Assembly: GCA_022842065.1 (NCBI GenBank) | Contig: JALHQH010000003.1 | Location: 1 to 64,000, forward strand | Source: Caldilineaceae bacterium | Lineage (GTDB): Bacteria; Chloroflexota; Anaerolineae; Caldilineales; Caldilineaceae | Direction of reading: 5' to 3' | Length of the DNA: 64,000 bases | Shown: piece after piece, positions 1 to 8,759 of the stretch | Layout: each line of letters opens with the position of its first letter | How positions within the stretch are numbered: position 1 is the first letter of the stretch | Translations under genes and position numbers: made by a program | Notes under the pieces: model-generated | Database searches by the model: none | What the model was told of the DNA's origin: nothing | Seen by the model: only the letters and a program-made list of their open reading frames with translations

Positions 1-13
1 TTTATAATATTGT

Positions 14-62
14 CATATCAACCGGCGGACGGCATCGAAGATGCCGCCCGCCGGTTGATATG
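14..62 (-). terminator. Long hairpin after the LivJ-type gene
   Basis: Two 23-base arms (14-36 and 40-62) separated by three bases pair along their whole length. The only mismatch becomes a G-U wobble in the minus-strand transcript. The hairpin begins 8 bases after the stop codon of the minus-strand gene ending at 71 and is followed by an AU-rich but not strictly U-rich tail. It is a likely transcription terminator; it could also be one of the intergenic hairpin elements seen elsewhere in the window. Confidence 0.6.
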
Positions 63-70
63 TCAAAAGA

Positions 71-1300
71 TTACTGATTCAACGTCAAAATATCCGTCGC
101 GCCATCATATGCGCCGATTTCGACAAATTCGCTGCCGTCGTCCGCCACTTCGTAGACGGCGAGGTAAGCGATCGCCTGGTCACCATTGGCGTCGAGATAG
201 GTTTGGACCTGGGTGCCGATGTAGTGGTTGGCGATAAACGGCAGGATCGACTTGACGCCGGTGCCACTGTTGTTGGCGGCGATCATCGAGAGCATGGCGA
301 CGTTGGCGGCATCATAGGCATAGTTGGTGAAGGGGCCTGGTTCGCTGCCATGTTTGGCCATAAAGGCATCTTTGAAGGGCTGCGTGTTGGGGGTCGAACG
401 CTCGGAGGAAGAGACCGAGGTAAAGTTCACCGAACCCAGGAAGGTGGCGGCGGCGCTGTCCGCTAAGAGCTCATCATTGCGCAGATTTTCGACACCTAGC
501 CAATCAACCGTGCCCAGGTTGGCATCAACCGTTGCCTGTTGGAGCACTTTTTGCGCATCACCCAGGAAGCAGATGCAGAAGAACGCGGTGCTACCACTAG
601 CGGCGAGTCGCGCCACTTCGGCACTGGCACTGCTCACTTCACCGGAGAGATCCGGTGGATCGGGGGCGTACTTGACGACGGCAACTTCCCCGGCACCACC
701 AGCGTCAGCAAAACCGGCTTGCAGCAATTCGGTGAGGCCATTGCCAAAGACATCATCGACCTGCAGGATGACCAGATTTTGGTAACCGCGTTGGGCGATG
801 ATCTGCAAAAAGGCTTTGCCGCCAAAGGCATCGGGCGGATTCATCAGGCGGAAAATGTTGTCATCGGGAATCGCGCCGGCCATGCCACTGGACGCGGGGG
901 CGACGAGGACGATCCCATTGTCATCGGCGAATTGTTTCGCCCCGAGGATTTCGCTGGTAGTCAGCGGCCCGACCACGACTTGTGCGCCACTGCTCTGCAC
1001 CACCGTCTGCACGGCTTTGGCTGCGCCATCGGGGGTACCTTCGGTGTCGGCGCTGGCGACTTGGAAGCGCACATTGGAGCCGGCGGCCTCCAACTCGGCG
1101 TTCATCTCTTCGACAGCCAGGTCAATGCCCTTGCCAAAGTCGGTGCCAAAGGAGCCAAGTGGGCCGGTAAAGGGTTGGGCGACGCCTAGGGTATAGGTCT
1201 GCGGACCACTGGCACCAGCCGGGGCCTGCACCGGTTGGCAGGCAGCCAACAACAGCATGGCGACCAACGCCAGCGCGACAAATCGATAGGATGACTTCAT
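71..1300 (-). CDS. LivJ-type ABC transporter substrate-binding lipoprotein
   Basis: A 409-residue binding protein of the Peripla_BP_6 (LivJ/amide-binding) type, expected to capture branched-chain amino acids or similar small polar ligands outside the membrane. Residues 1-20 are a signal peptide and the lipobox LLAAC puts the lipidated cysteine at 21. The mature part has the usual start (YTLGVAQPFTGPLG) and the two-lobed receptor-fold pattern. I chose the ATG at 1300 because AGGAG lies 8 bases upstream; a GTG at 1309 would overlap that site. It follows a MalFG-type sugar importer on the same strand, but no LivHMGF permease or ATPase is nearby, so it is an orphan binding protein whose membrane partner is probably elsewhere. 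The ligand cannot be read from the sequence. Confidence 0.85.
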   Translation of the reverse strand: MKSSYRFVALALVAMLLLAACQPVQAPAGASGPQTYTLGVAQPFTGPLGSFGTDFGKGIDLAVEEMNAELEAAGSNVRFQVASADTEGTPDGAAKAVQTVVQSSGAQVVVGPLTTSEILGAKQFADDNGIVLVAPASSGMAGAIPDDNIFRLMNPPDAFGGKAFLQIIAQRGYQNLVILQVDDVFGNGLTELLQAGFADAGGAGEVAVVKYAPDPPDLSGEVSSASAEVARLAASGSTAFFCICFLGDAQKVLQQATVDANLGTVDWLGVENLRNDELLADSAAATFLGSVNFTSVSSSERSTPNTQPFKDAFMAKHGSEPGPFTNYAYDAANVAMLSMIAANNSGTGVKSILPFIANHYIGTQVQTYLDANGDQAIAYLAVYEVADDGSEFVEIGAYDGATDILTLNQ

Positions 1301-1446
1301 GCTTTGCACTCCTGATAATGAGTATTAGGTGATAAGTAATGGCGAGGGGGGCTGATGGAGAAGTACTATACCGCAGGTAGGGGGGCGAGGCAAGTTGGGT
1401 TGGAATGGAGAATGGGGAATCGTCAATGGTCACTGCGCAGCGTAAT

Positions 1447-1480
1447 CATTAACCATTAACAATTCTCCATTAACCATTAA
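1447..1480. repeat. Two 13-nt direct repeats (ATTAACC family)
   Basis: CATTAACCATTAA occurs at 1447-1459 and again at 1468-1480, directly abutting the stop codon of the permease gene at 1481. The same words in reverse orientation appear at 21005-21044 behind another permease gene. Confidence 0.7.
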
Positions 1481-2392
1481 TTATCCTTTAATCCCAGTCG
1501 TGACAATCCCCTGGACAAAGTACTTCTGGCCCACAAAAAAGAGGATCAAACAAGGGAGCGCGACCATGAGGGCGGCACCCATGAGCAGGTGATCTTGTGG
1601 CCGTGAGACGACGGCTGAGCCGCCGGCCACAGCGCTCTGTAGATAGCGTAGCCCGACCACCACGGTATATTTCTCTTCGCTGTTGAGGAAGATCAAGGGC
1701 CCCAGGAAGTTATTCCAGTTGCCGATAAAACCCAGGGTCGCGAGGGTGGCCAGCGCGGGTTTGGCCAGCGGCAGGATAATCTGCCAGAGAATGCGCCAAC
1801 TGCTAGCACCGTCGATCTTGGCGGCTTCATCCAGATCAAAGGGAATGCTCATCATAAATTGGCGCATGAGAAAGATGTTGAATGCACCACCGCCAAACCA
1901 AGCCGGCACAATCAGCGGATGGTAGGTGTCGATCCAGTCAAACTGTTTGAAAAGCAAATAAGTCGGGATCAAAGTCACTTCTGCCGGCAACATCATGGTG
2001 CTGAGCGTGATAAAGAAGAAGAGTTCGCGCCCAGGAAAGCGAAAACGTGAAAAGCCGTAGGCCACAATCGCGGCTGAAAGGGTACCACCCAGCAGCGCCC
2101 AGAAGGTAACCCAGAAGGAATTGAGCAGCCAGCGGCCAAAGGGTACGGTGTTCCAGACTTCAATATAGTTGGCAATAAATTGGGGCGACTCCGGCCAGAA
2201 GGTCGGTGGGTAGCGATAGAGTTCGGCAATCGTCTTCCCAGAACTCATCACCGTCCAGATAAAGGGAAACATCGAGACCACTGCCCCAATCGCGACGATC
2301 AAATAGAAGAGCGCCCGTTTGCTAAATTGGCCGAAGATCACGGATGAGGATCGTGGTCGGCGACGGTTGAGCTGCATCGTCTGTGGTGCCAT
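1481..2392 (-). CDS. Carbohydrate ABC transporter permease, MalG type
   Basis: A 303-residue inner-membrane permease of the binding-protein-dependent sugar importer family. It has an N-terminal segment followed by about six hydrophobic helices, and the EAA loop near residues 190-205 (LDEAAKIDGASSWRI) that contacts the ATPase. The chosen ATG at 2392 starts MAPQTM and lies 2 bases after the stop of the upstream MalF-type permease; a longer frame would read back through that gene. With the upstream permease and SBP it forms an importer for an unidentified mono- or oligosaccharide. No MalK/MsmX-type ATPase is encoded here, so a shared ATPase elsewhere must energise it. Confidence 0.9.
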   Translation of the reverse strand: MAPQTMQLNRRRPRSSSVIFGQFSKRALFYLIVAIGAVVSMFPFIWTVMSSGKTIAELYRYPPTFWPESPQFIANYIEVWNTVPFGRWLLNSFWVTFWALLGGTLSAAIVAYGFSRFRFPGRELFFFITLSTMMLPAEVTLIPTYLLFKQFDWIDTYHPLIVPAWFGGGAFNIFLMRQFMMSIPFDLDEAAKIDGASSWRILWQIILPLAKPALATLATLGFIGNWNNFLGPLIFLNSEEKYTVVVGLRYLQSAVAGGSAVVSRPQDHLLMGAALMVALPCLILFFVGQKYFVQGIVTTGIKG

Positions 2393-2394
2393 AA

Positions 2395-3357
2395 TTATTG
2401 GCGCTCCCCTGCATAGAAAACCCAGCGACCCGAAAGCCGGAACTGGATAAAGGTCAATAGGAAGACAATGATAAAGAAAACCCACGACAGCGCCGACGCA
2501 TAACCCATATCAAAGCTGACAAAGGCATTCTGGTAGATATGTAGGGAGATAAACCAGGTTGAGCGCGCCGGTCCACCAGCCGTGGAGATAAAGGCAATGT
2601 CAAAGGTGCGCAGCGCAAAGATAATCCCCAAAACCAGATTGAAGAAGATGGTCGGTGTAATCAACGGCAACGTCACATTGCGGAATTTGGCCCAGCGCCC
2701 GGCGCCGTCAATCTCCGCCGCCTCTAATAACTCCACCGGCACATCTTGGAGACTGGCCAGGAAGATAATCATGCGCGAGCCGCCGACACTGAGCCAGAGG
2801 CCGATCAACGCCAGCGAGGGAATCGACCAGGTGGTACTGGCCAGCCAGCCCGGCCCATCAATACCCACTTTTTCCAGGAGAAAGTTGACCAACCCGACAT
2901 CCGGGTTAAGCATCCAGCGCCAGAGCAGCGCGGCCGCGATAATCGGGGTCAGGGTGGGCAAAAAGTAAAAGGTACGCCAGACCGGGGTGAAGACCAATTT
3001 CTGATTTAACAACATCGCGATAAAGAGTGAACCCACCATGGCCAACGGCACACTTAAAATCGAAAAATAGAAGGTGCGCCAGATCGAAGGCAGAAAGAGT
3101 GGATCATTCGTAAAGGCGGTGATGTAATTATCAAGGCCGATAAATTGGGGGGGGCGCAGCACATTGTATTTGGTAAAACTTAAATACATGGAGGCAAGGA
3201 GTGGGCCAGCCACAAAAACAAGAAAACCAATGATCCAAGGCGACAGATAGAGAATCCCTTCAATCGCCTCGCGCCGCCGCATGGGCGACCACGTCTCACG
3301 TTTCGCCTGTTTCTTCGGCATAGGCACAGCCGGTTGTGCAATGGGTTTCGTGGTCAT
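2395..3357 (-). CDS. Carbohydrate ABC transporter permease, MalF/UgpA type
   Basis: A 320-residue inner-membrane permease, partner of the MalG-type protein that starts 2 bases downstream. After a basic cytoplasmic N-terminus the first helix begins at about residue 35 (ILYLSPWIIGFLVF). The EAA loop reads ELLEAAEIDGAGRW. The start at 3357 (MTTKPI) has an AAGG about 12 bases upstream; longer in-frame starts run into an intergenic hairpin and are unlikely. Gene order SBP, MalF-type, MalG-type is the standard sugar importer order, and the LacI regulator upstream probably controls all three. Confidence 0.9.
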   Translation of the reverse strand: MTTKPIAQPAVPMPKKQAKRETWSPMRRREAIEGILYLSPWIIGFLVFVAGPLLASMYLSFTKYNVLRPPQFIGLDNYITAFTNDPLFLPSIWRTFYFSILSVPLAMVGSLFIAMLLNQKLVFTPVWRTFYFLPTLTPIIAAALLWRWMLNPDVGLVNFLLEKVGIDGPGWLASTTWSIPSLALIGLWLSVGGSRMIIFLASLQDVPVELLEAAEIDGAGRWAKFRNVTLPLITPTIFFNLVLGIIFALRTFDIAFISTAGGPARSTWFISLHIYQNAFVSFDMGYASALSWVFFIIVFLLTFIQFRLSGRWVFYAGERQ

Positions 3358-3405
3358 CAGGTGGGCTACCTTTATATAGCTTGAGGCTGGCGCAAAGTCC
3401 ACAGA

Positions 3406-3445
3406 CCATTTGTCGGGGCATGCTGTAGCATGCCCCGACAAATGG
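3406..3445. repeat. Perfect 19-bp inverted repeat
   Basis: Arms 3406-3424 and 3427-3445 are exact reverse complements with a 2-base spacer. The hairpin lies in the gap between the sugar SBP gene and its permease genes, so it could set the SBP-to-permease expression ratio by partial termination or RNA protection (inference). Confidence 0.8.
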
Positions 3446-3499
3446 CGGTTGCGGGCCTTTACGCACGTTAGCTCATACTGCAAAACAAAGAGCTAGTGT

Positions 3500-3636
3500 A
3501 ACTATCAACCCCCACCTAACCTCCCCCTGCGAAGGGGAGAGACTATAGCACGGTCAGCAATTTCCTCCCCAGTTTGGGGAGGATCTGACACTGTTCCCTC
3601 CCCAAACTGGGGAGGGTTAGGGAGGGGTTGACAGTT
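3500..3636. repeat. Composite inverted element with CCTCCCC words
   Basis: Outer arms of about 27 bases (3500-3526 and 3609-3636) are imperfect reverse complements. Inside lie two smaller hairpins, 3564-3582 and 3596-3616, each built from CCTCCCC and its complement. A shorter relative of the same words lies at 30351-30427. It looks like a non-coding mobile or amplified palindromic element of about 137 bp. Confidence 0.75.
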
Positions 3637-3652
3637 ATGACCTACAGGGCAA

Positions 3653-5044
3653 TTATGCCGGTTCCTTGTCCAAGACAGCCTGACAGGCCGCCGCGATTTC
3701 GTCGGCAGCCTGATCGGGCGTCAGCTCCATCAAAATCATGCGGTCATAGACGGCCTGATAGGCATTGTCGAACTCTTCACCACGGAAGTTGGCAACCAGG
3801 AAGTCGGCCTCGATGCTCTCCATCAGCGGGCGCAGTTTGGCGTAGGTCGGTTCCTGCTCGTAGACGCGATCATCGGCCCAGACATCGGCACGGGCGATCG
3901 GGCCTTTTTGACCTTGGATAATCGCCTGTACGTTCATTTCCTTGCCCGCGATCCAGGTCAGGAATTTGAAGGCGGCATCCGGGTGCTCGCTGCCTGTGGT
4001 AATGCCAAAGACATGTTCGTTGAGCATGGTGCGACGGGCATCACCTGCGTTGACCACTGGGGTTAACACAAAGCCAATTTCAAAGTCGGTGAAGGTGGCC
4101 GGGTAGATCTGGATGCGGAAGGGCCAGATATCGGTCGCCAAGACTTTTTGGCCACCAAAGAGCTCAGGCGCGTTGATCGCACCAGCAGCTGGCGAAGGGG
4201 AGACCTTCCAGGTGTTGGTCAGGTCGTTGTCAAAGTTGAGCGCCTTGAGATAAGCCTCGCGGTTGTCTAGCAGAGTGACTTTGTTGCCTTCCTCATTCGT
4301 CGGCTCGACCCCATGTTGGCGCAGGTAGGGCGCACCGCTAAAGGCTTGATAGGTGCGATCTGCCGAGAAGTAGCCAAAGACATCTTCGGTGGTCGCTTGT
4401 TGCGCCCAATCGGCCAGTTCGTCAAAGGTCCACTCATCGGTCGGTTCGGGCAGGCCCATTTCGCCGATCTTGGTCTTGTTGTAGGCAATCACCGGCACAA
4501 TCGGCTCGGAAATGAAGGAGAGCCAGTACTGCTTGCCTTCATGGCTATTGGCTGCATTAGCACCGGCAAAGAAGTTGGCGTCGAGGTCATAACCCGCGCC
4601 TTCGGCCAATGGCTTCAGGTCGGTCACCACATCGTAGCTGGCACCCCAGGCAATGTGCGAACGGTGGCGGGGCGGGAACCAGACGAGATCACCGAGATCG
4701 CCAGCCGCGGCCAGCGAGAGGATTTTGGGAATATATTCGGCGGTCCAGCCCGGAATCGTTTCGAGCACCACTTCGATGTCGGGATTGGCGGCAACAAAGC
4801 CGTCAATGTCCTGATCCAAGCCCATCTGAATCCAAGCCGAGACATCCTGTTTCTCGACCATGTGAGCACGTACTTGCACTTTTTCCGCACTGCCGGCCGG
4901 CGCAGCTTCACCACCGCTGGCGGCGGGGGCGGCACCAGGGGCCGTCGGCGCACAGGCCGCCAGCATCACCCCTAAACTGGTCGCCCCCGTCGCGGTCAGA
5001 AACGCGCGTCGTGTGAGCTTTTGCTCATTAAGCATTTTTTTCAT
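3653..5044 (-). CDS. Tat-exported sugar-binding lipoprotein (SBP_bac_1)
   Basis: A 463-residue extracellular solute-binding protein, family 1, which delivers a carbohydrate to the MalFG-type permeases downstream. The N-terminus has a twin-arginine motif (LTRRAFLTATG, residues 10-20) followed by a hydrophobic stretch and the lipobox LAAC with the cysteine at 31, so it should be folded before export through Tat and then lipidated. The fold shows typical SBP features such as the Trp/Phe-rich C-terminal lobe. The ATG at 5044 is preceded by GAGGAG at 8 bases; a longer frame upstream consists of intergenic repeat and is rejected. Substrate unknown. Confidence 0.9.
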   Translation of the reverse strand: MKKMLNEQKLTRRAFLTATGATSLGVMLAACAPTAPGAAPAASGGEAAPAGSAEKVQVRAHMVEKQDVSAWIQMGLDQDIDGFVAANPDIEVVLETIPGWTAEYIPKILSLAAAGDLGDLVWFPPRHRSHIAWGASYDVVTDLKPLAEGAGYDLDANFFAGANAANSHEGKQYWLSFISEPIVPVIAYNKTKIGEMGLPEPTDEWTFDELADWAQQATTEDVFGYFSADRTYQAFSGAPYLRQHGVEPTNEEGNKVTLLDNREAYLKALNFDNDLTNTWKVSPSPAAGAINAPELFGGQKVLATDIWPFRIQIYPATFTDFEIGFVLTPVVNAGDARRTMLNEHVFGITTGSEHPDAAFKFLTWIAGKEMNVQAIIQGQKGPIARADVWADDRVYEQEPTYAKLRPLMESIEADFLVANFRGEEFDNAYQAVYDRMILMELTPDQAADEIAAACQAVLDKEPA

Positions 5045-5090
5045 TTGTCGATCTCCTCGGTTCTGAAAAAGGGAAAATAAAAATAACAAT

Positions 5091-5157
5091 GAAACGTAAT
5101 GCGTAAAACGTGATGCGTGTGACAAGTTACGTTTTACGCATTACGTTTTACGCATTA
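5091..5157. repeat. Hairpin of ACGTAAAACG / GCGTAATGC words
   Basis: Tandem words such as GTAATGCGTAAAACG on the left (5091-5111) are mirrored by their reverse complement on the right (5129-5157). The right arm contains the stop codon of the LacI gene (5141-5143) and codes for its last five residues, VMRKT. The same word family recurs at 12381-12410, 13621-13736 and 35629-35695. Confidence 0.8.
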
Positions 5158-6214
5158 CCACCGATTGTCGTTGAATCAACTGTGGCCGAATTAACGTCCG
5201 TACATTCGCTGCGGCCGGGTATTCGATCCGGGTGAGCAGCAGTTGGGCGGCTTGCCGCCCCATGCCCATTTGGTCAACCCAAATCGAGGTGAGGGGCGGC
5301 GTGGTGTGCTGTGCCAACTCAATGTTATCAAAGCCGATCACAGAAAGATCCTGGGGGATCGTACGACCTTGGCTCTGCGCCACCTGCATCAGCGCGATCG
5401 TCACGGTGTCATTACAGCCAAAGACGGCTGTCATTGGTGACGGCTGCGCCAGATAGTTGCGCGCCGCTTCCTGCGCAGCTTTGGGCCACAAGGTGCAATC
5501 CCAGAAATAAGGTGTGAGCTGATACTCCTGGATCGCCTGACAATAGCCGGCGCGCCGTTCGGCCACGCTGGGAAAGGCAGTGGGCAGACTGCCGAAAATC
5601 GCAATATGGCGATGCCCCTGTTCAATCAGATAGCAGGTGGCTTGATAAGCCCCTTCAAAATTATCGGTCACCACCGCGTCGAACGGATTGCCCTCCGCAT
5701 AGGCATCGACTAATACAATTGGCGCGGCGAGCCCTTGAAAGCGCGCGAGCTGAGGCTGTTCCAGATGCATGCCAACCAACAACAGTCCTTCGGTATGTTG
5801 CTCGGAAAGCAAACGGGGCGGTGCAATGGGTCGATTATCATCATCAACGAGCAAATTGGCATAGACCAGATGGATCTGATAGCGGCGGCAAACTTCTTCA
5901 ATGCCTGCCACCACTGGCCCATAAAAGCGATGTGTGGTGCCTAGATCATCAGGACGCACCTTAACCAGCACGCCAACACTATTAATCCCATGCTGCAACT
6001 CGCCCCGATTAGTTGTCTGGATGTGATAACCAAGCCGCTGTGCGGTCTCGAGCACGCGTTGGCGCGTTTCGGCACGAATGCCCCCTTTGCTGCGCAACGC
6101 CAATGAGACCGTTGCCGACGAGAGCTCGCTCGCGCGTGCGATATCGGCAATGGTTACTTTTGTGCGTGGGGTTAGCACATGCTCAGCCAAGGGATCGGCG
6201 CTCCACTTTGACAT
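5141..6214 (-). CDS. LacI-family transcriptional regulator
   Basis: A 357-residue LacI/GalR repressor. The DNA-binding helix-turn-helix is at residues 20-40 (VTIADIARASELSSATVSLAL), followed by the hinge helix region and a periplasmic-binding-protein-like effector domain to the C-terminus. It lies 96 bases upstream of the sugar importer genes on the same strand, so local control of that importer by a sugar effector is the natural inference. The start is uncertain: the ATG at 6214 has AAGG too close to it, and an in-frame GTG 13 codons further on is an alternative. The last residues VMRKT and the stop are encoded by an intergenic repeat, suggesting that the original C-terminus was replaced. 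Confidence 0.9.
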   Translation of the reverse strand: MSKWSADPLAEHVLTPRTKVTIADIARASELSSATVSLALRSKGGIRAETRQRVLETAQRLGYHIQTTNRGELQHGINSVGVLVKVRPDDLGTTHRFYGPVVAGIEEVCRRYQIHLVYANLLVDDDNRPIAPPRLLSEQHTEGLLLVGMHLEQPQLARFQGLAAPIVLVDAYAEGNPFDAVVTDNFEGAYQATCYLIEQGHRHIAIFGSLPTAFPSVAERRAGYCQAIQEYQLTPYFWDCTLWPKAAQEAARNYLAQPSPMTAVFGCNDTVTIALMQVAQSQGRTIPQDLSVIGFDNIELAQHTTPPLTSIWVDQMGMGRQAAQLLLTRIEYPAAANVRTLIRPQLIQRQSVVMRKT

Positions 6215-6584
6215 GCCTTATATTTTTACTGGATTTTATCGTCACTGCTGGATATTTTAGGGAATTACTATCAGTCTATGTCAAAGCAAATTATTTGTCA
6301 AGGGGCAAAATTAAAATCTTTACTAAAAGTTTTAGTTTCAAATATCTAGTTCCTCCACCATTTAACCAGGGGCTAGACTGCCCAATTGACTAGGAAAATT
6401 GTACATAATTTGTGGTAAGATGGATTATGGACTTTATTTCCGCCTCTACATAAACACTCCAAGGTCCGTGTTCATCCGTTAAACCGCTGAAAAGTAGCGA
6501 TTGCTCAAGCACAAGACGGCAGTTTACACCTGTGTTGTCAATGAATCTTCATGATTACGCCAGGAAAACGATAAGGAGAACTAT
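6215..6584. other. Divergent intergenic region, no gene
   Basis: AT-rich spacer between the LacI gene (minus) and the propeller gene (plus). It contains the 15-bp palindrome at 6322-6336 described separately. I see no convincing ORF and no clear -35/-10 pair. Confidence 0.6.
6322..6336. promoter_or_regulatory. Candidate LacI-family operator
   Basis: ACTAAAAGTTTTAGT is a perfect palindrome with a single central G. It lies 107 bases upstream of the LacI start codon in the divergent intergenic region. LacI-family operators are palindromes of this size, often with central CG and CTAAA/TTTAG-like arms, so autoregulation is plausible; a second copy in front of the importer genes was not found. Confidence 0.5.
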
Positions 6585-8714
6585 ATGGACATGCAAAGAA
6601 AATTAATCCGCATCATCACCCTTGTGCTCATCCTGCTTGGCAGTAACCTAACCGGGCTCGCCGTCAAGGCCCAAAGCCCGGTCACCGAAATTGTCTCCAT
6701 CTCATCGCGCGGTACACAAGCCAATGCAGCCGCTGGACTCCCAAGCATCACAGCGAATGGCCGCTATGTTACCTTTATCTCGACAGCTAGTAATCTGGTG
6801 CGCAATGATACTAATGGCACGCGTGACTGTTTTGTGCATGATCGCCTGACCGGTGAAACCTCCCGCATTTCGGTCGCGTCGGACGGCACCCAAGGGAATG
6901 GGGACGTCAATGATGAATGCTTGATTGCAGCAAATGGCCGTTATGTTAGCTTTGGTTCATCGTCCACAAATTTAGTTACCGAATTTGTCTATGCATGGTC
7001 TAATGCATATCTGCATGATCTCCACACTGGGAGCACAACGTTGATCGCGCGCGGCTATAACGGTGGTCCCGCCGATTGGCCGACATCACCCGGCCCCATG
7101 TCCACGGACGGACGTTATTTGACCATTTGGTCGCCGGCCTCGAATATTTTGCCGGGTAACCCAAACCGCTTCGCACAAGTCTATGTTTACGATCAAACCC
7201 GTGGTCAGCTCTCACGGGTAAGTTTGTCCAGTACCGGGGAGGCTGCCAACGGCAGCTCCTATGGTCTCTGTATCTCGGGCAATGGCCGTTATGTAAGTTT
7301 TGGCTCCTATGCCACCAACTTGGTGACTACCGATACAAATGGGCTCTATGAGGCATTTGTGTATGATCGGGATACTGGCCGTACCGAACGGATTTCACGC
7401 GGCTTGAATGGGACAGCAATCAATGATACCAGTCTTGTTAGTATACAATGTAGTTCTGAAAATGGCCGGTTTATTGCGTTTGATTCGGGTGCGAACAACC
7501 TGGTCCCTAATGATACGAATGAACGGCGCGACGCTTTTGTCTACAACCAGGGCACAGAGGGGATCAGCCGCGTTTCGGTTGCGACCAATGGTACACAAGC
7601 CAACGGACAACGCTGGCTATTTAATCCGACTATTTCGCTTGATGGACGTTATGTCGCCTTTGAATCTTGGGCCGACAATCTCGTACCTGGTGATACGAAT
7701 CTGGTCATGGATATTTTTGTCCATGATCGAGAGACCCACAAGACAACCCGTGTCTCGGTAGATAGTTTGGGGAATCAAGCAAACCAGGATTCCTTTTATA
7801 CCGTCGTTGCCGGCAATGGGGATACCGTCGTCTTTACATCAGCAGCAAACAACCTCACGCCGGGTGACACGAACCAGGTGAATGATATCTTCGTCTATGA
7901 GCGCCATGTCCACCCCAACCTGCTGCAAAACCCCGGCTTCGAGTTCGACACCGCGAACTGGCAATGGCTAAGCAGCGGAAAAGGCAGCCTAACCGCTGTG
8001 CATCCTGGTTATGCTGGTGACTATGCCGCGCGCCTTGCGCTGGTGACGGCCACTAATGCCCAAGTGCGCTCCGCTAGTTTCACCTTAGAACCAAAGACGA
8101 TCTATCAACTTACCTTTGCCGCACGTTCGCAAAGCGGGCGCGATCTGACCATGTCGATAGAGAACCCACTAGCACCGAACACCAACTATGGGCTGCGCAA
8201 TTTCCGTGTCAATCTGAGTGAGCAGTGGCGCAAATTTTCCGTACGCATACAGAGTAAAAATCTTACCGCAGCGACCCAAGATACGCCATTGCGCTTGTTG
8301 ATCAAACCACTTGGTGTGACGAACGATAGTTATTGGCTGGACAGTATTACCTTGGCCAAAGGGGCGGCAACGATGCCAACAGTTGAACAAGAGATCTTAC
8401 CTGCGGCTGTCGATGCCGGCCAGATCGCCGGGATTATTCAACAACCGGGCGATGTCACTACCACCTATGTCAAGCTCTTGGATTTGGAAACCGATGGGAT
8501 GGTCTACAACCTTGTCACCCAGACCGATAGTAGCGGTGCGTATGCCTTTGCGGCTGTCCCCTATGGCACTTATGAATTACAGGTTTTGTCGCCAGCCGGC
8601 TATCTACCGGTCGCGCCGCTCCAGCTTGCCGTGAGTGAACAGGAAAACGAGTCGATCAACTTTACTCTTGAAGCGATGACATCAACTATCTACTTACCAC
8701 TTATTACGCAGTAG
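6585..8714 (+). CDS. Secreted beta-propeller protein with CBM-like and carboxypeptidase-regulatory-like domains
   Basis: A 709-residue exported protein. Residues 1-29 form a signal peptide. About six TolB-like blades follow (roughly 35-440), each about 65 residues with the recurring words NGRYV, NLVP.DTN, FVHDR and SRVS. Next comes a beta-sandwich resembling a carbohydrate-binding module, starting at LLQNPGFEFD (about 443-595), and then a short carboxypeptidase-regulatory-like domain (about 610-695, SSGAYAFAAVPYGTYEL). The protein ends in IYLPLITQ. AAGGAG lies 7 bases before the ATG. The next gene starts 45 bases downstream and has the same type of tail, so the two are probably one operon for surface or extracellular proteins. 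The function is unknown; sugar or matrix binding is a guess from the domains. Confidence 0.8.
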   Translation: MDMQRKLIRIITLVLILLGSNLTGLAVKAQSPVTEIVSISSRGTQANAAAGLPSITANGRYVTFISTASNLVRNDTNGTRDCFVHDRLTGETSRISVASDGTQGNGDVNDECLIAANGRYVSFGSSSTNLVTEFVYAWSNAYLHDLHTGSTTLIARGYNGGPADWPTSPGPMSTDGRYLTIWSPASNILPGNPNRFAQVYVYDQTRGQLSRVSLSSTGEAANGSSYGLCISGNGRYVSFGSYATNLVTTDTNGLYEAFVYDRDTGRTERISRGLNGTAINDTSLVSIQCSSENGRFIAFDSGANNLVPNDTNERRDAFVYNQGTEGISRVSVATNGTQANGQRWLFNPTISLDGRYVAFESWADNLVPGDTNLVMDIFVHDRETHKTTRVSVDSLGNQANQDSFYTVVAGNGDTVVFTSAANNLTPGDTNQVNDIFVYERHVHPNLLQNPGFEFDTANWQWLSSGKGSLTAVHPGYAGDYAARLALVTATNAQVRSASFTLEPKTIYQLTFAARSQSGRDLTMSIENPLAPNTNYGLRNFRVNLSEQWRKFSVRIQSKNLTAATQDTPLRLLIKPLGVTNDSYWLDSITLAKGAATMPTVEQEILPAAVDAGQIAGIIQQPGDVTTTYVKLLDLETDGMVYNLVTQTDSSGAYAFAAVPYGTYELQVLSPAGYLPVAPLQLAVSEQENESINFTLEAMTSTIYLPLITQ

Positions 8715-8759
8715 CAATCAGCGGCGTCAGATCAAACGCCGCGGAGAGGAGATCGTATA

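Noticed and set aside
6386..6425. TTGACT and TAAGAT as a promoter for the propeller operon
   Set aside because: Spacing does not allow a functional -35/-10 pair.
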